This document shows positions 43,746 through 55,300 of a stretch of DNA of 64,000 nucleotides, piece by piece. Position 1 is the stretch's first letter. Every line of letters begins with the position of its first letter. The notes under the pieces are model-generated. The model was given only the letters and a program-made list of their open reading frames with translations. It was not told the origin of the DNA and searched no databases. Both the position numbers and the translations under genes were made by a program. Source of the DNA: Earliella scabrosa. Taxonomy: Eukaryota; Basidiomycota; Agaricomycetes; Polyporales; Polyporaceae. The DNA is taken from positions 186,001 to 250,000 of the forward strand of contig JABYQQ010000023.1 in NCBI GenBank assembly GCA_022605405.1, given 5' to 3'.

Positions 43746-45720
43746 GTTATGTAAGTTACGCCGGGCCGGGCGAGCCGGCCCTCGTGTCTGTTATCTCTTG
43801 TTTTTCCGTCCCTCCAGCCTTGCTCTTGACCTCTCTGTACGTGCACGAGTCTAGCTATGTAGTGCTACTCAATTGATCATGCTCTCATCGACATTCCTTG
43901 CATGCACAGCGACTTACGACCACACCGGACTTGGACCCGCCCTCTCGACCATCCTGTTCCCCTGCCGGTCTTCCGTCAGTTCCCTCCTACCCGCTTGCTG
44001 CAGAACTCCTTGTCATGTACGTGCAACGGTGCCCTACGTCCGAGTCCTTGTGTTCACCCGCACGAGTCCCTCTCACGTTTGAGCCGCGCAGACTGCTGGT
44101 GCGTAGTTGTGGCGCTCCATTACTCTCGCTCGCGGACGTCGCTTGTCCTTAGAACCCTGCGCTCTCGTTCTTCAAGCTTCGACCACCGCAGACCGATTGC
44201 TTGCTACCCTTCAACTGGGGGCCCGGACTCTTGAAGAAGGCAGGATGGAGACGGACGCGCATGCGTGTGCTGTGACTATAGAGGATGCGGAGAGATGGTC
44301 AATGTGGATGGATATCCCTAGGTACGTGTTCCTGCATCTCTATGCATGTCCCTCGCGAAACGAGGATTTGCACGCATTTGGCCCCTGTGTACCTTGCTTG
44401 ACGCTCAACATTGCCGTATGGCATACGCAGAGCCGCACACATACGAGATGCGACGTACGCTGAGCGGACTGCCTCCGTCGTGCACCCATATGTACACCCT
44501 CTCTCGCCCTCTCTCTCGCATTGTCCTGACGACGGACATCCCAAATGGATCATCCACGCCGCCTATAGTCTAGCTCGCCCATTCCTCCCGGACCCATGCA
44601 TGTTAAATATCGCGTGGAACCCCCGAGGCGACCCAAGCCTCAGTGATGGAGCCGCTCCGCGCGCGGGGTTGCCTCAAGTGTTCGTCTCGATCGTTGTTCC
44701 CATCTGCTGCGATTCGTGCACGACTGTCCCGCACGCATCGAGCCTCAATGAATCCCGGCGCTCCATACTCTTTTCGAGAGACCCCGCTATGGTGCGCTGT
44801 TCGCCTCTATTCCGACTCGCCTTGATATTGATGCTCTCGCGCCCATTTCGCAGTAGCCACTCACGCTTCTGCATCTCGACCTCAAGCACGAGACCAAACT
44901 CTCGATAACTCACGCCGCATCCACTGTTCCCACTTCGTGGACATCAACGCCCATCTCGCGCGATCGTGGGTGGACTGCCATCGCCAGGACGTCGTCTCCC
45001 TTCCCTCTGTCCCGACAAGCATAGCACGGCATCGCATCCGAGCATACGCTCCCAGTCGATCCCGGTCAACCCTCTCCCCGGCTCGAGTCCCGTGCAGCAC
45101 ACAAGAATCGCTCTCCCTCCTCTAACAAATTGTCGAGCCCAGGTACGTCCCTGGTCTCGAGCAGCAGTCTGGCCGAGTGCTGATGCTCCCTGTTTTGGCA
45201 GACGTGTCCGCTCGCTTGCTATGGACATACGCCACAAAGCCCTCCGTCCGTCGAAACCTCGGCAGGTGCGATGCGCGTCTGGGTGTACACCGGCAACTGC
45301 TCTCGAGCAGGAGTATCTATTCGCATGAGATTGAGGAGGATCGCGCGGAAGTCCGGAACCGCGGTTGTCAACGCGCCGGAGCATCTGCTGTCCCTTGGCT
45401 GCAGGACATGTCGTCCAATTCGGAGGGTGCAAGGAACGGCAGGTGGCCGTACGTGCACCGCAAGACCTCGAGTCGACGCACTTGGTAATGGCTGCTTGCA
45501 GCGACGACTTCGCGGTTGCGCGGATGAGTTTCCATTCTCAGACCACCCTCGCCGTAAGCTCAACTTGTCCTTCCCATCGTCGACATCCCTCACGGAGACG
45601 GGCGGCCGTCGGCGTATGGAGCTCCAGGTGGTGCAGCTTCAGCCGCCGTAGTTCTGCTCACTGCATCGCTCCGAAGACCAAGGCCGAGCGCAGATAGAGA
45701 CGACATACGACCCGCGCTGG
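43746..45720 (+). repeat. Mosaic block R, copy 4
   Basis: Anchor GCCGGGCCGGGCGAGCCGGC at 43760, GAGACCCCGCTATGG (44779), TCTGCATCTCGACCTCAAGC (44870), a plus-strand intron with donor GTACG after GAGCCCAG (45142) and acceptor TTTTGGCAG (about 45200). The exon-like frame after it (45200-45488, SARLLWTYATKPSVRRNLGR) is the longest in any R copy but matches no family I know. Treated as gene debris. Confidence 0.5.
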
Positions 45721-46139
45721 TGCGTATCTGTGTACTTTGGTAGGGTTGACTATCGCTGATGTCCCTTCGGTTCTGCGTTCTAGGGATCACCATTCGTACA
45801 ATGGATGGGACGGAGAGAGCGAACTCAGGTCGGACCAGCTGCGACGCCGCGGGTGCACTCGCCACTGTCGAAGATTGCAGCGAATCTGGACACTGCGAAC
45901 GGACCGTTTGCGCCGCCTTCAACCGCAGATGGCCAGGGACGTCGGACATTGCAGGTCGAGACGCGGATTGGCAGCAGCCCGATGACGACTTGTCTGCACT
46001 GTCAGAGTCTGCTTCAGCGATCGTCGATATCAATGCAGCTGCAGCGCGCGGGGTGCAGTCTCTCCCCGTGCGGTACCCCCGCTTGCTCACTCCCGCTGAG
46101 CAGACTGCGGGCAGCATAGACAGCCGCGGCCGACGGACT
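45721..46139 (+). repeat. R-tail segment, paralogous to about 14700-15000
   Basis: Weak colinear similarity to 14700-15000 (CGATCGTCGATRYMRWTGCA at 46018 and 14968, GATGACGACTTGTCTGC at 45981 against GACGACGATATGTCTGC at 14894). No ORF supported. Confidence 0.4.
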
Positions 46140-49035
46140 GGCCACTGCGCAGGCTCACCACACCACATCAAGCCGAGCGAGGGGTCGAGGGCAAGCCCGG
46201 CTCCTAGCGGACGCGCATCGGTATATGTCCTCGCTCGGGTTCTGTTCGGCTCTGGCAGGTGGAGCAGCGCATGAGGGCGCGATCGTCGATGCGAGCCTCC
46301 CGCTGATTGGCTGCTGCGTCGAACTATCACTCTCGCCGGTCGTCGTCGGGGTGCCATCGTCGGGCTGTATCGCGCGCTGTCTCGCAAGCCGAGGACAACG
46401 TAGCGGGCCGTCCTCGTCCCCTGCAGCCAGCTTGGGATCGGATATGGTCCACAGCGTCGGGATGGACGTCGGAGAAGACCTCAGCGCCGTCGTTGCTCGG
46501 AGCGACGTCCCGGCTGTAGATTTAGCGCACATCGCTGAGGAGAAGTCGTCGCTGCGACTCGGAATGTGGCTGTCGATGTCCGCGGCGCCCGTTGCTGCTG
46601 CCGCTCGCGCCGCCCGGCGTACATGTCCCTTAAAGCATCGTCGTCGGTGTCCATGGTCGGGCGTGCGCTCGAGCAGTCTCTTTGGATGCGCGATATCTGC
46701 TTCTCCGATGCACTATCCTCACACGCGTGCCACACCGTACGAGCTCCTTCTTCTATGCGCTCGCTCTCCGACTCTCGCTCTGCTCCCGGACCGTGCTATA
46801 CCCAGACAAATCCTCCAATCGCACTCGGTGTACCTGTCACCGACGCCTGCTTGCTCGAATTGACCTTGGTTTATGATCCTCTAGATCTCCAACCTCTGCG
46901 ACCTCATCTGCAACATCATGTCCTCGGTTCTGTCCTTGTCCCGTACACGCCGCACTTCCCCTCTTCCTCGGATGCCTGCTTCTTGGACATTCTCAGAGAG
47001 GAACACGACCCTATTCTTTCTCCTCTCCGTCTACACCCTCGTTCTATCCCTACGGACTCGACCATCTGCGCTTCCCTGCTGTACCTCCGGACAGGCTCAT
47101 GCGCCCCACCAGTTTGTAGTAGATCTCTCGAATAATGACACATCCTCACGACGCATCCATGCCCCCGAGCAAGCTCGAACGCGCGAACGCGCAACTGTAC
47201 CTCAGCTGCCAGCTGCCATGCCTATAAGCACGCCATTCCGCTCTCGTCCTCTCCCTCCGTCGCTCCCGCATCTAGACGCCGCGTGCTTCCGAGTCATTTG
47301 TGGATCAAGTGTGACGAGACTCCCTCCTCCTTCGCGCATGCTCACAATGGCCACGCACAGACCCTTGAGATTGACGGTGAGCAGAGTCAGTCCTGGCATT
47401 CGCGCGCGATACTCACCGCTCCTATCTACTCTCTAATACCCCACCTCTCTCGTCGTGCTTGGGACACTTCGCGCTTCGAGATTGCGCTCGTGATTCGACC
47501 CCATAGCCCGGCCCCGCCATTGCACCGCTCGAAGCGCGATGGCGGACGACCCATCAGGCCTTCCTGGATCTGATATTGCAACGTCAACTTCAAGTCCCAA
47601 CGCGAACGATCCCTCGAGGTCCCACCTCTTCGCAGCGTAAGAAACACATGCGGACCTCCCACGTCACACGTACGCGCGATTCAGAGCGATCCTGACGCCT
47701 CGCCGCATGCAGCTTACCTAGAATCTCGAGGCGAAGGCGGGACCCCGCGGATGCCAGCTGTTGGGGCCTTGTGAGTGCGACGCTCGAACTCAGATAGGCT
47801 GCACCCTGACTCGGACTGGACATCTAGGTGTCTGCACGCTGTGGTCTGGTCACTGCCCAATACGAAGCCTCTAGCCAGGAGCCGGGAGTCAGCGCGCGAC
47901 GGGCGCATGAGTCGAGAGAGCGCCGAACTGCTACTCCTTCAATACTGGAAGTGCTGCGTCCCGCATTCATGCATGGATCGCGCACGGTGAGCTCTGCATC
48001 TCAGCCTCGCGCTCGCCTCTCTCCATTTCCATCGCCATCTTTGTGCAGGCGCGGAGACTCATCGCACCACCCGTACCGTCAAGCGTAGAAACACTTCGAG
48101 CCCGGAGAATGCCGCATCCCTCTAGTCATGCCGCGTTCGTACGCTCAACCCATAACTACCAAGAGGACCTGCGCGCGGGGGTAAGGGAGACGATGTCGTA
48201 TCTGGATTGCAGGTGCGGGTATGCAGTTCTGCGGCTGTCCAAAGTCCGAGTCGCTGGGACCGCCGCCCAGCTCGACAATTTGCGGTTGCTCGACCAATGC
48301 GTCCATCCGGATGGACACGGCTTCATATGGTCTAACGATGCCCTTCCTCCGTTCACGGTGCGTTCATGTGCTCTGGAAACTCGGTTCCTCCGAAATGCGC
48401 TCTCATTATACCGATCCCTCTTACAGAGCATCGCACTTCAAGTTGCTCGGAGAGCATGTCCCGGGTCCTAGCGGCCGCGAATTGATTCGACGTGGACAGC
48501 ACGAAGGAAGCGTGATGAAGAAGCCTATCGAGCGGACCCCATGGCGGGGCCTTCGCCCGTATCCCGACGCTACAGCGAGCGAGCGGAGGTCCTGCGTCGA
48601 GAGTTGAGCGTGGCTGTTCCGGTCCGGGTCGGTTCACGCACCTCCTGAAGCCTGAAGCCTCCATGTCCGCCACGTGAAACATGCGATCCTCTCCTCGGAC
48701 ATCTTGCGAGCACGCGGGTGTGAGTAGTGTGCTGTACATATGCAAGATGTTCTGGAAATCCGGGTTGACGTCTCCATGCAGGCTCACACCGGGGTTGCCC
48801 CTGATGATCTATCCTCAACACCGCATCACTCCAGGAAACTGAGGAGGAGGGCGCGCATTCAGGTGCAGTTGCAGAGGGTTGGGTTTGGGGTTCGTATGAG
48901 GTGGCTTCGCAGTATTACCAGGTATGTCCCTCTCTTCGACTCAGATTGCATCTTGACCGACGAAGATCTCACTCGCGCGACGAACGCAGCAACAACACCG
49001 ATACGTCGTGTTGCAGTCCTTCGCCGGGAGCCCAC
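46140..49035 (+). repeat. Mosaic block Q, copy 2
   Basis: Colinear with 17041-19990; landmarks are listed under copy 1, to which add AGCGAGCGGAGGTCCTGCGT (48578 and 19511). Insertions and deletions of tens of bases separate the copies. No conserved ORF; the large minus ORF at 45590-46387 is not preserved in copy 1. Confidence 0.6.
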
Positions 49036-51061
49036 GGTTTAGGAAAGCGATCAGCGTGTGAGTACTCGTGCTGTATACCTCGTATGCGTCCGCTGCCTCA
49101 GCTGAGCTCATTCGACGTGTTCTGCAGGATCGGCAGGCCACTGGCAGTCGTGCACGCATACAGGAGCTCGGCCATGCACCCTCACTTAGTGGCGAAGCCA
49201 GATCTACCGGAGCCCTGCGGATGCGAGAGACAGCCCCACTACACACAACACGTCGAACGGACCGCGTGTGGTTGTCCTCCACTCACCCACGCTCGCTCGA
49301 GCACGCTCCCATCGCACGCCGCCTCCCACTCGGACGCGCCCCGTACAGCTCCGCCGCCAGCGCACTCGGACCGTCTTCGCCGTCTCCATCCTGCTCCGCG
49401 TCGACGTCCGCTTGCACATGGTCCGGCTGACAGCGAGCGGACGCACGTCAGGAAGAAGCAGTTGCCCGGGACTCTGTTCGGCTCTGCCACAGAACCTGAG
49501 GGGGCGATCGCCGACTCCAGTCTGGCCGTCGCCATCGATCGCGCTCCCTCAGCGCTCCTCCCGCTCGTCGAAGGCGGTCCTTCGCGCAGTGAGGTGGAGG
49601 ACGGATGGGGTCTTGGTGCGGAATGCCATCGCTGCACAATGGGTATATGCAGCTCTCGCGCAGGCTTCGGCGTAACAGAGGATCGCGGACGACGCATATA
49701 CGAAGCCGGCTTGGCTTCGCTCGCCGTCAGCCATCTTCCGAGTGCCGTCCTCGACGGCCGATGGTGCGCCGGAGTACGTCGCCGTATCGGTCGGACGATA
49801 GCCAGCCGGTTGAGACAGAAGCCGTGTACAGTGGACGGACATCGAGTTCAGGACGAACGGGTTTCACTGGATGGACTATCCGTACGCAGCGTGGGTGTAT
49901 GCGGCTTTCGGTGGCTGATCGTGTAAAGGGTACGTGTTCGGGACTCCGAGACCCAGGTGCCTGCGTATGCGACAAGGCCAGCGGACGTCAGGCACGCGAT
50001 GACTTTGGTCCGACACTGGCACGCTTCGACAGTCGACCAGGAACCCCTGACAGAAGAGGCAGAGCGACGTCGATACCAGCGAGCTTGATCCGTGTCTCGA
50101 GGACACGTTCCCACTCCTCGAGCGACGATCGATATCCCGCGAAAGAGCCCGCTTGTTCCTTCCGATCCGTGCAGAACCCGCGGACCTCTTCAGGTGAGTC
50201 GGCGATCTGCGAATAACTCACGCATGCATGCACATGATATGCAGACAGCACTCCACGGAATGGTGATGGCGTAGCCTCCAGATCGGATGGCTGCAAGCAG
50301 CGGGAACGCAGAAAGAGCCCGGCATATACGAGGTCGACTCCGCACTTTGCGACGCTTCTGCTTCGAAGCTTTTGAGGCCTTGCCAGACCAGGACGGTTGG
50401 CGCAGCGCATGCGCTCGGAACAGGAATCGAGAGCCAGCCATGGCGAGCCATTCCTTCGACACAGTGTACCGTACCAGATGATTGCGAGGTTGCCCGTTAT
50501 CTCAAGGACGGATCGTTGCAATCTCGACGAGAGCACTGTCGGCGAGTCCACGCGGCGGTTAATATCCGATTGCACATGCAGAGGGATGGCGATCGACACT
50601 CGAGCTCACTAACTGACTTCCCAGATGACAGGTGCATGGCTGGACGAACAAGAGGCTTCCCAAGCTGCACACGTCCAGACAGCGCGTGTACCGTACCTCC
50701 CACCCTCTCCGACCTCGTCGCGGCACCGCACACCGCGGCATCACGCACCAGCAGTCGTGGACCAGTGCGGACGGGGCTCGAAGGACGGTGTTCTGAGATC
50801 AACCAATGCGCGATGGGTCGAGGAGATGATGGAGGGACGGAACGCGCTTGCACACCACATCCACACACTCGTCATTGAGGCTAGTCCTCTGCGTCAATCA
50901 CGGTCTCGACTTTTCATCTCGAGACGGCCGACGCCCCACACCACTCAAATTCATCGTGAGATGTCTTGTGGACCTGCGCCTGTCCAGGACCGCTAGAACA
51001 ACAGGTGCACCCCCGTTCTCATCCCTAACTCCCGCTCGCACACACCTAACCGAGTCTCGAG
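49036..51061 (+). repeat. Mosaic block S, copy 3 (upstream of LC8 pseudogene 3)
   Basis: Closest to copy 1: CACGTCAGGAAGAAGCAGT (49445 and 20366), GTGAGGTGGAGGACGGATGG (49589 and 20470). A minus-strand frame (50092-50216) reads EEVRGFCTDRKEQAGSF and SLEEWERVLETRIKLAG, and its relative at 49960-50106 reads LCLFCQGFLVDCRSVPVSDQ. These correspond to peptides in copies 1 and 2 and may mark a lost gene. A decayed plus-strand alternative is also possible. Confidence 0.5.
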
Positions 51062-51546
51062 AACCAACTTGTTGCGGACGAGGTCAACGTGCCCACGGGC
51101 TCCGACTCGAGCTCGCTCGCCGAGGACGTCAACGGCGCGGGCCCGAAAGCGATCACCATGAACGTTGACTTGAGCGAGGAGGTCGTCAACGTTGCCTCCG
51201 CCGCGCTCGAGGAGTACAACATCGAGAAGAACGTCGCTGCGCAGATGAGAACGGAGTTCGAGAAGCGACACGGGCCCACCTGACACGTCCTCGTCGTCGG
51301 GGACTTTGGCTTCTATGTTACTCATGGTACGTCCCACTCGTATTACGCCTCACGATCTTCTCTGCATTTCTGCACGGGCACAGAAGTTGCGTCATTGTGA
51401 GCACGACTCCGCAATTCCCTTCTCTCCTCATCCATCCATCCACCGTCACTGGCACCTAACGGTTATGCTGATCTTTGCTATCAGAGACGAAACAATATAT
51501 CTACTTCTACATCGAATTCCTCGCCATGCTGATCTGGAAGTCATGA
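51062..51546 (+). pseudogene. Dynein light chain LC8-like pseudogene 3
   Basis: The best preserved copy: NVDLSEEVVNVASAALEEYN, IEKNVAAQMRTEFEKR, HGPT, then TGA at 51281-51283 in place of the Trp codon, then HVLVVGDFGFYVTH. The intron starts at GTACG after CATG (51327) and ends CTATCAG. The final exon reads ETKQYIYFYIEFLAMLIWKS, ending at TGA 51544-51546. Apart from the nonsense codon the frame and splice sites are intact. It shares the TGA with pseudogene 1, so those two descend from one broken copy or were homogenised. Unlike the others it has no NLR gene on its right side; unique sequence begins at about 51650. Confidence 0.85.
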
Positions 51547-51649
51547 GCCGTCCCAGTGCGCTCTTCCCCACTCATCGGGCTGCTGGAGGGTCGGAACGGC
51601 GGCAGATGAGCGATTGAGGTGTTCGCGATCGGATCGCCATACCACGGCC

Positions 51650-52377
51650 ATGTACACCCCAGGCAGGGGGTCGGACCAACGCTTAGACATATTAAGTACA
51701 CATGGGAAACCGGTCTAAGAGAGTGCCTCCCCCCTTGTCCCTGTACGCCTATTTCCCAAGTATGGTAGGCCAAATATAACCCCTTCAGGTGGATCAACCA
51801 TCTATTTGGGGAGCTGGTCGTTCGAGACGTCCCCGCTAGACATCTATGAGAGGTCCTTGGTGTCTTTCTTCCTCGTCGCTGTCTGGGACATCCGTTGAGA
51901 CACCTCCGTGCTCATCACCGAGTCTAATCGCGCGCTCATCGTTCAGGACGTCTGCGTTGGGCCACCATACGAGGTCCATACGGAGCCCTCGTCGTCGCTG
52001 TATGGTACGTCCGACGAGATGGCGGCGCGCTGGTCCCGCGTAATGTCCTTTCCATCATGACATTCTTGTCATGAGAACCGATGTCATGCCAATGATATTC
52101 TGTTTCTTGGTCTCTCCGCGTCTCCAACGTTCGATCGTGTTTTGATCTATTCCTGCATCATATAAGCTAAGCGCCGCTGCAGCCCATGAGATGATTAATC
52201 TGTCTTCTGGACAAGTGACCTATATTCGGAATAATCAAGAGGGACCCGGAGGCGGTTATTGAGAAGCAATGGCGGTGGATGATATTGACGAATGTCCAAA
52301 ATACAGGAGATACTATGGAAAGGAACAGATACTACATGGACTCGGGAAGCGCAATCGTTCAAGACAGTACGGATACT
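51650..52377. other. Unique spacer; right border of the duplicated cluster
   Basis: After about 51650 the similarity to the other LC8/S blocks ends. The next 700 bases have no ORF of note and no partner in the window. The last part is the 3' flank of the large gene ending at 52378. Confidence 0.4.
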
Positions 52378-55300
52378 CTACATGCCGGCCGCCCCGTTGA
52401 AACCTTGCTGCGGGTATTGATGGTGTCCTTGACTTTGATGCGACGTTGACGCGGTAGGATGGGTCTGCGGATGCATGTGCTGGTAGACCGGCGCGGAAGG
52501 GTGTACCGGAGGTGGCTGAGGGTATGCAGGCCCGGCTTGCAGCAGAACATTCGGCGACATGGGGTTCGGAGAGAATGGACCTTGGTAGGTCTGGGCTCCG
52601 GGAGGCGTACCAGCGTTGTATCCAACACCGCCGGGAGGGTAGCCGCCAGCCATACCGTACGGGACTGGCTGGTAATAAGGTGGGTGCGGGGTATGATACC
52701 CATACGCGCCTGGGTACGGGTATGGCGGCGGACCAAATCCTCCTGGGCCCTGGGGCATCCCTTGTGCGCGCCCCGCGATCTCGCCTGGGAGCGCGTTGTG
52801 AGCATCGTGACGTCCAAGAAGTAGAAGACAACAAATCGTATGTACCTTCACGCGCACGAGCGGCCAGATCCGCAAACTGGTAGGTTCCCGGGCCAGCCAT
52901 TGGGGCATTCGTCTGGGTTTGAGGCGGAGGGTTCAAACTGAAGGCCTGCGGCGGACGATCCTCACCCATGCGGAGTGGGGCGCCACCGTGCATCCGATGA
53001 TGAGCTTGATGAGCACCTGGAGGAATGTCCGCAGGGTTCCGGGCGTTGGCCGAGACGTTCGGGCGGTGGATGGCCGGAGCGGTCGTGGGGATGTCGTGAG
53101 AGCCATTGTTGCGGACTGCATTCGGGGCATCCATCGGGACGTCCGAGGACGTATCGACGTCGGGCGGGGCGTTCTTGGAGGTGTCTGCCGGGGCATTTTC
53201 TGGGATGTGCGCAGAGACGTCCGCTGGAATGTGCGCGGAGACGTCGGCCGGGATGTGCGCAGGGACGTTCGCTGGAATGTGCGCGGGGACGTCGGCCGGG
53301 ATGTGCGTGGAGCCGTCCGCCGGGACGTGTGCGGGGTCCTCTGCTGGGATGTGCGCGGGGATGTTCTCTCGGACGTGCATAGGAACGTCCGCGGGGGCAT
53401 TGATGCGGACTTCTCCTCGGGCCTGGGGCGGGACGTTGTTCTGGACCTTCTGGAAGACGTTTGCAGGGGCATCGGCGGGGACGTCGTCGGGGAGATGCAA
53501 GCGGTCGTCGGCCGGGACGTCCATAGGGACATCGGAAACGTCGAGCCGGGCACGCTTGGGGGCAGGAGGACGATTTGCGGGCGGAGGCATCGAGGACTAC
53601 AATACCGTTCAGCTCCTCGTAACCAGACGTCAATGAACCAGTACTTACGTTTGCAGCTGCGTTCTCCGGGGCGCTTGACTCCGAGACCAAGGGTTTGGCA
53701 GCCGCACCAACGTCGTCGGCCCGCCGTTTTCCCTTCTTATCGGTCGGAGGGTGTGCAGTCGCCTCAGGAGACGGGGCAGGGCCGTCAAGGAGCTCCTCAA
53801 CGTCGGGGAAGTCATCGTCAGAGATTACTGAAACCTTGCGCTTGCGGGTCGGGGCCGTAGCGTTGCGCGTATGCGACTTTAACGGCCCGGGGCCTGGCTG
53901 GTATTCGTCCGATTCATCGCTAGAGCTGCATTCGTAGAGGGAGATGTGTTCCGCCGAGTCGGCGTGGAGTGGGCGAGATTTTGTGGACGTAGTAGAGATA
54001 GGAACAGCGACCCGCCGGAAGATGTTGTCGTCGAGACCTTCATCCGCGTTGGCAGAACCTGCGACCTTGCGGCGAGGTCGCACCTTCCGTGCCGGTGGCG
54101 GCGAGGTAGGCTCGCTATCGTTTTCAGAGTCGCTGGATTCGGAGCTGTTTTCCTCGCGTTCCTTCTTCCGAGTTGAAGCTGCCGGTTTCGAGTCGGGCGC
54201 AGAGGCTGCGTTCCCAGCAAGACGGGCAAGGCCAGCGCGGTCGATGTGGCCGTCAGCGAATTGACGGCGACCGTTGTCGTGTGTAGAGTCGAATGGAGGC
54301 GGGACTCCCCAGACGACCGGATAGACGGACGTCAAAAGATCTGCTAATTATATTAGCAAGTCGTGGGCAAGGGTAACCTGCGAAGAGCAAACGCACCACT
54401 CTGCGGCCCATGATAGCGAGTCAGTCGGATGGGATGCGGGCTGTTGCGGTCAAAGATGGCGTCGACGAAGGCTTTGAGCGCGCGACTTCCAATGTCTGTG
54501 AGTCCCTTGAATCGTGTCGCGGTTTCGTTTCTTTTCTCGCCCGGAAACAGGACTTCCTCCGGGATACCCGAGAGGATCAGACCGCAGGCGGCAAGAACCT
54601 GGCCAATATTTTTCCACGAGAAGTTTGAACTCTTGAGAAGGGGCGCCGCGGTGGCGCCGAATGCCTCTGTACGTGTTGGCATATTAGTTCTCGAGAATGA
54701 TGCAGTATTGAGCGAAGGTACCTACGTGCAAGGTTGCGGATATGGTTTATGATGAATGTCGCGTGCTCGGCGGGTTTCAGGGGCAACGTGTCGGCGGGAA
54801 GGACGAACTCCACAACATTAGCGGCTGCGGGAGTCGCTGCAGAGGGTCCGGCGGCACCCTCGGGGGTATTAGCGACATAAGCGGCAAGTTGGCCCGCCTT
54901 CGCTGCCGCGATCTTCTCGACAACGTGGCTTGCTCCGCCCAGCTTCTTCTCCTGCAACAGTTTGACGATTTCCTGCGCGATGGAATGGCTAGACGGAGTC
55001 CGCATCAGCCCCACATTGCGCAGAGATCCCTCCGATTGCAGACGGCGGTCAACTTACTACACATGCGTCTTGAACTGCCCAAGGACAGTGTCTTCGTCAA
55101 TCCCCAGCAGCGTGTCAAAGAACTGACACCGAAGTGAGTATTCGACCTTCGCGAAGACGATGATACGCACATTAGTTGCTCCTGGGGTGCTGATGACTGC
55201 GGCCATACCGCCGTCGGAGTTGACGACATTGCCTGCAATGATCAGGGTGCTACTAAACCCATGCACCTGCTTGGCGACTTCCATCTATGAGCTGCTGTGA

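Noticed and set aside
45590..46387. 265-codon minus ORF
   Set aside because: Same reasoning: it spans an R-tail/Q border and its frame is broken in the other Q and R copies.
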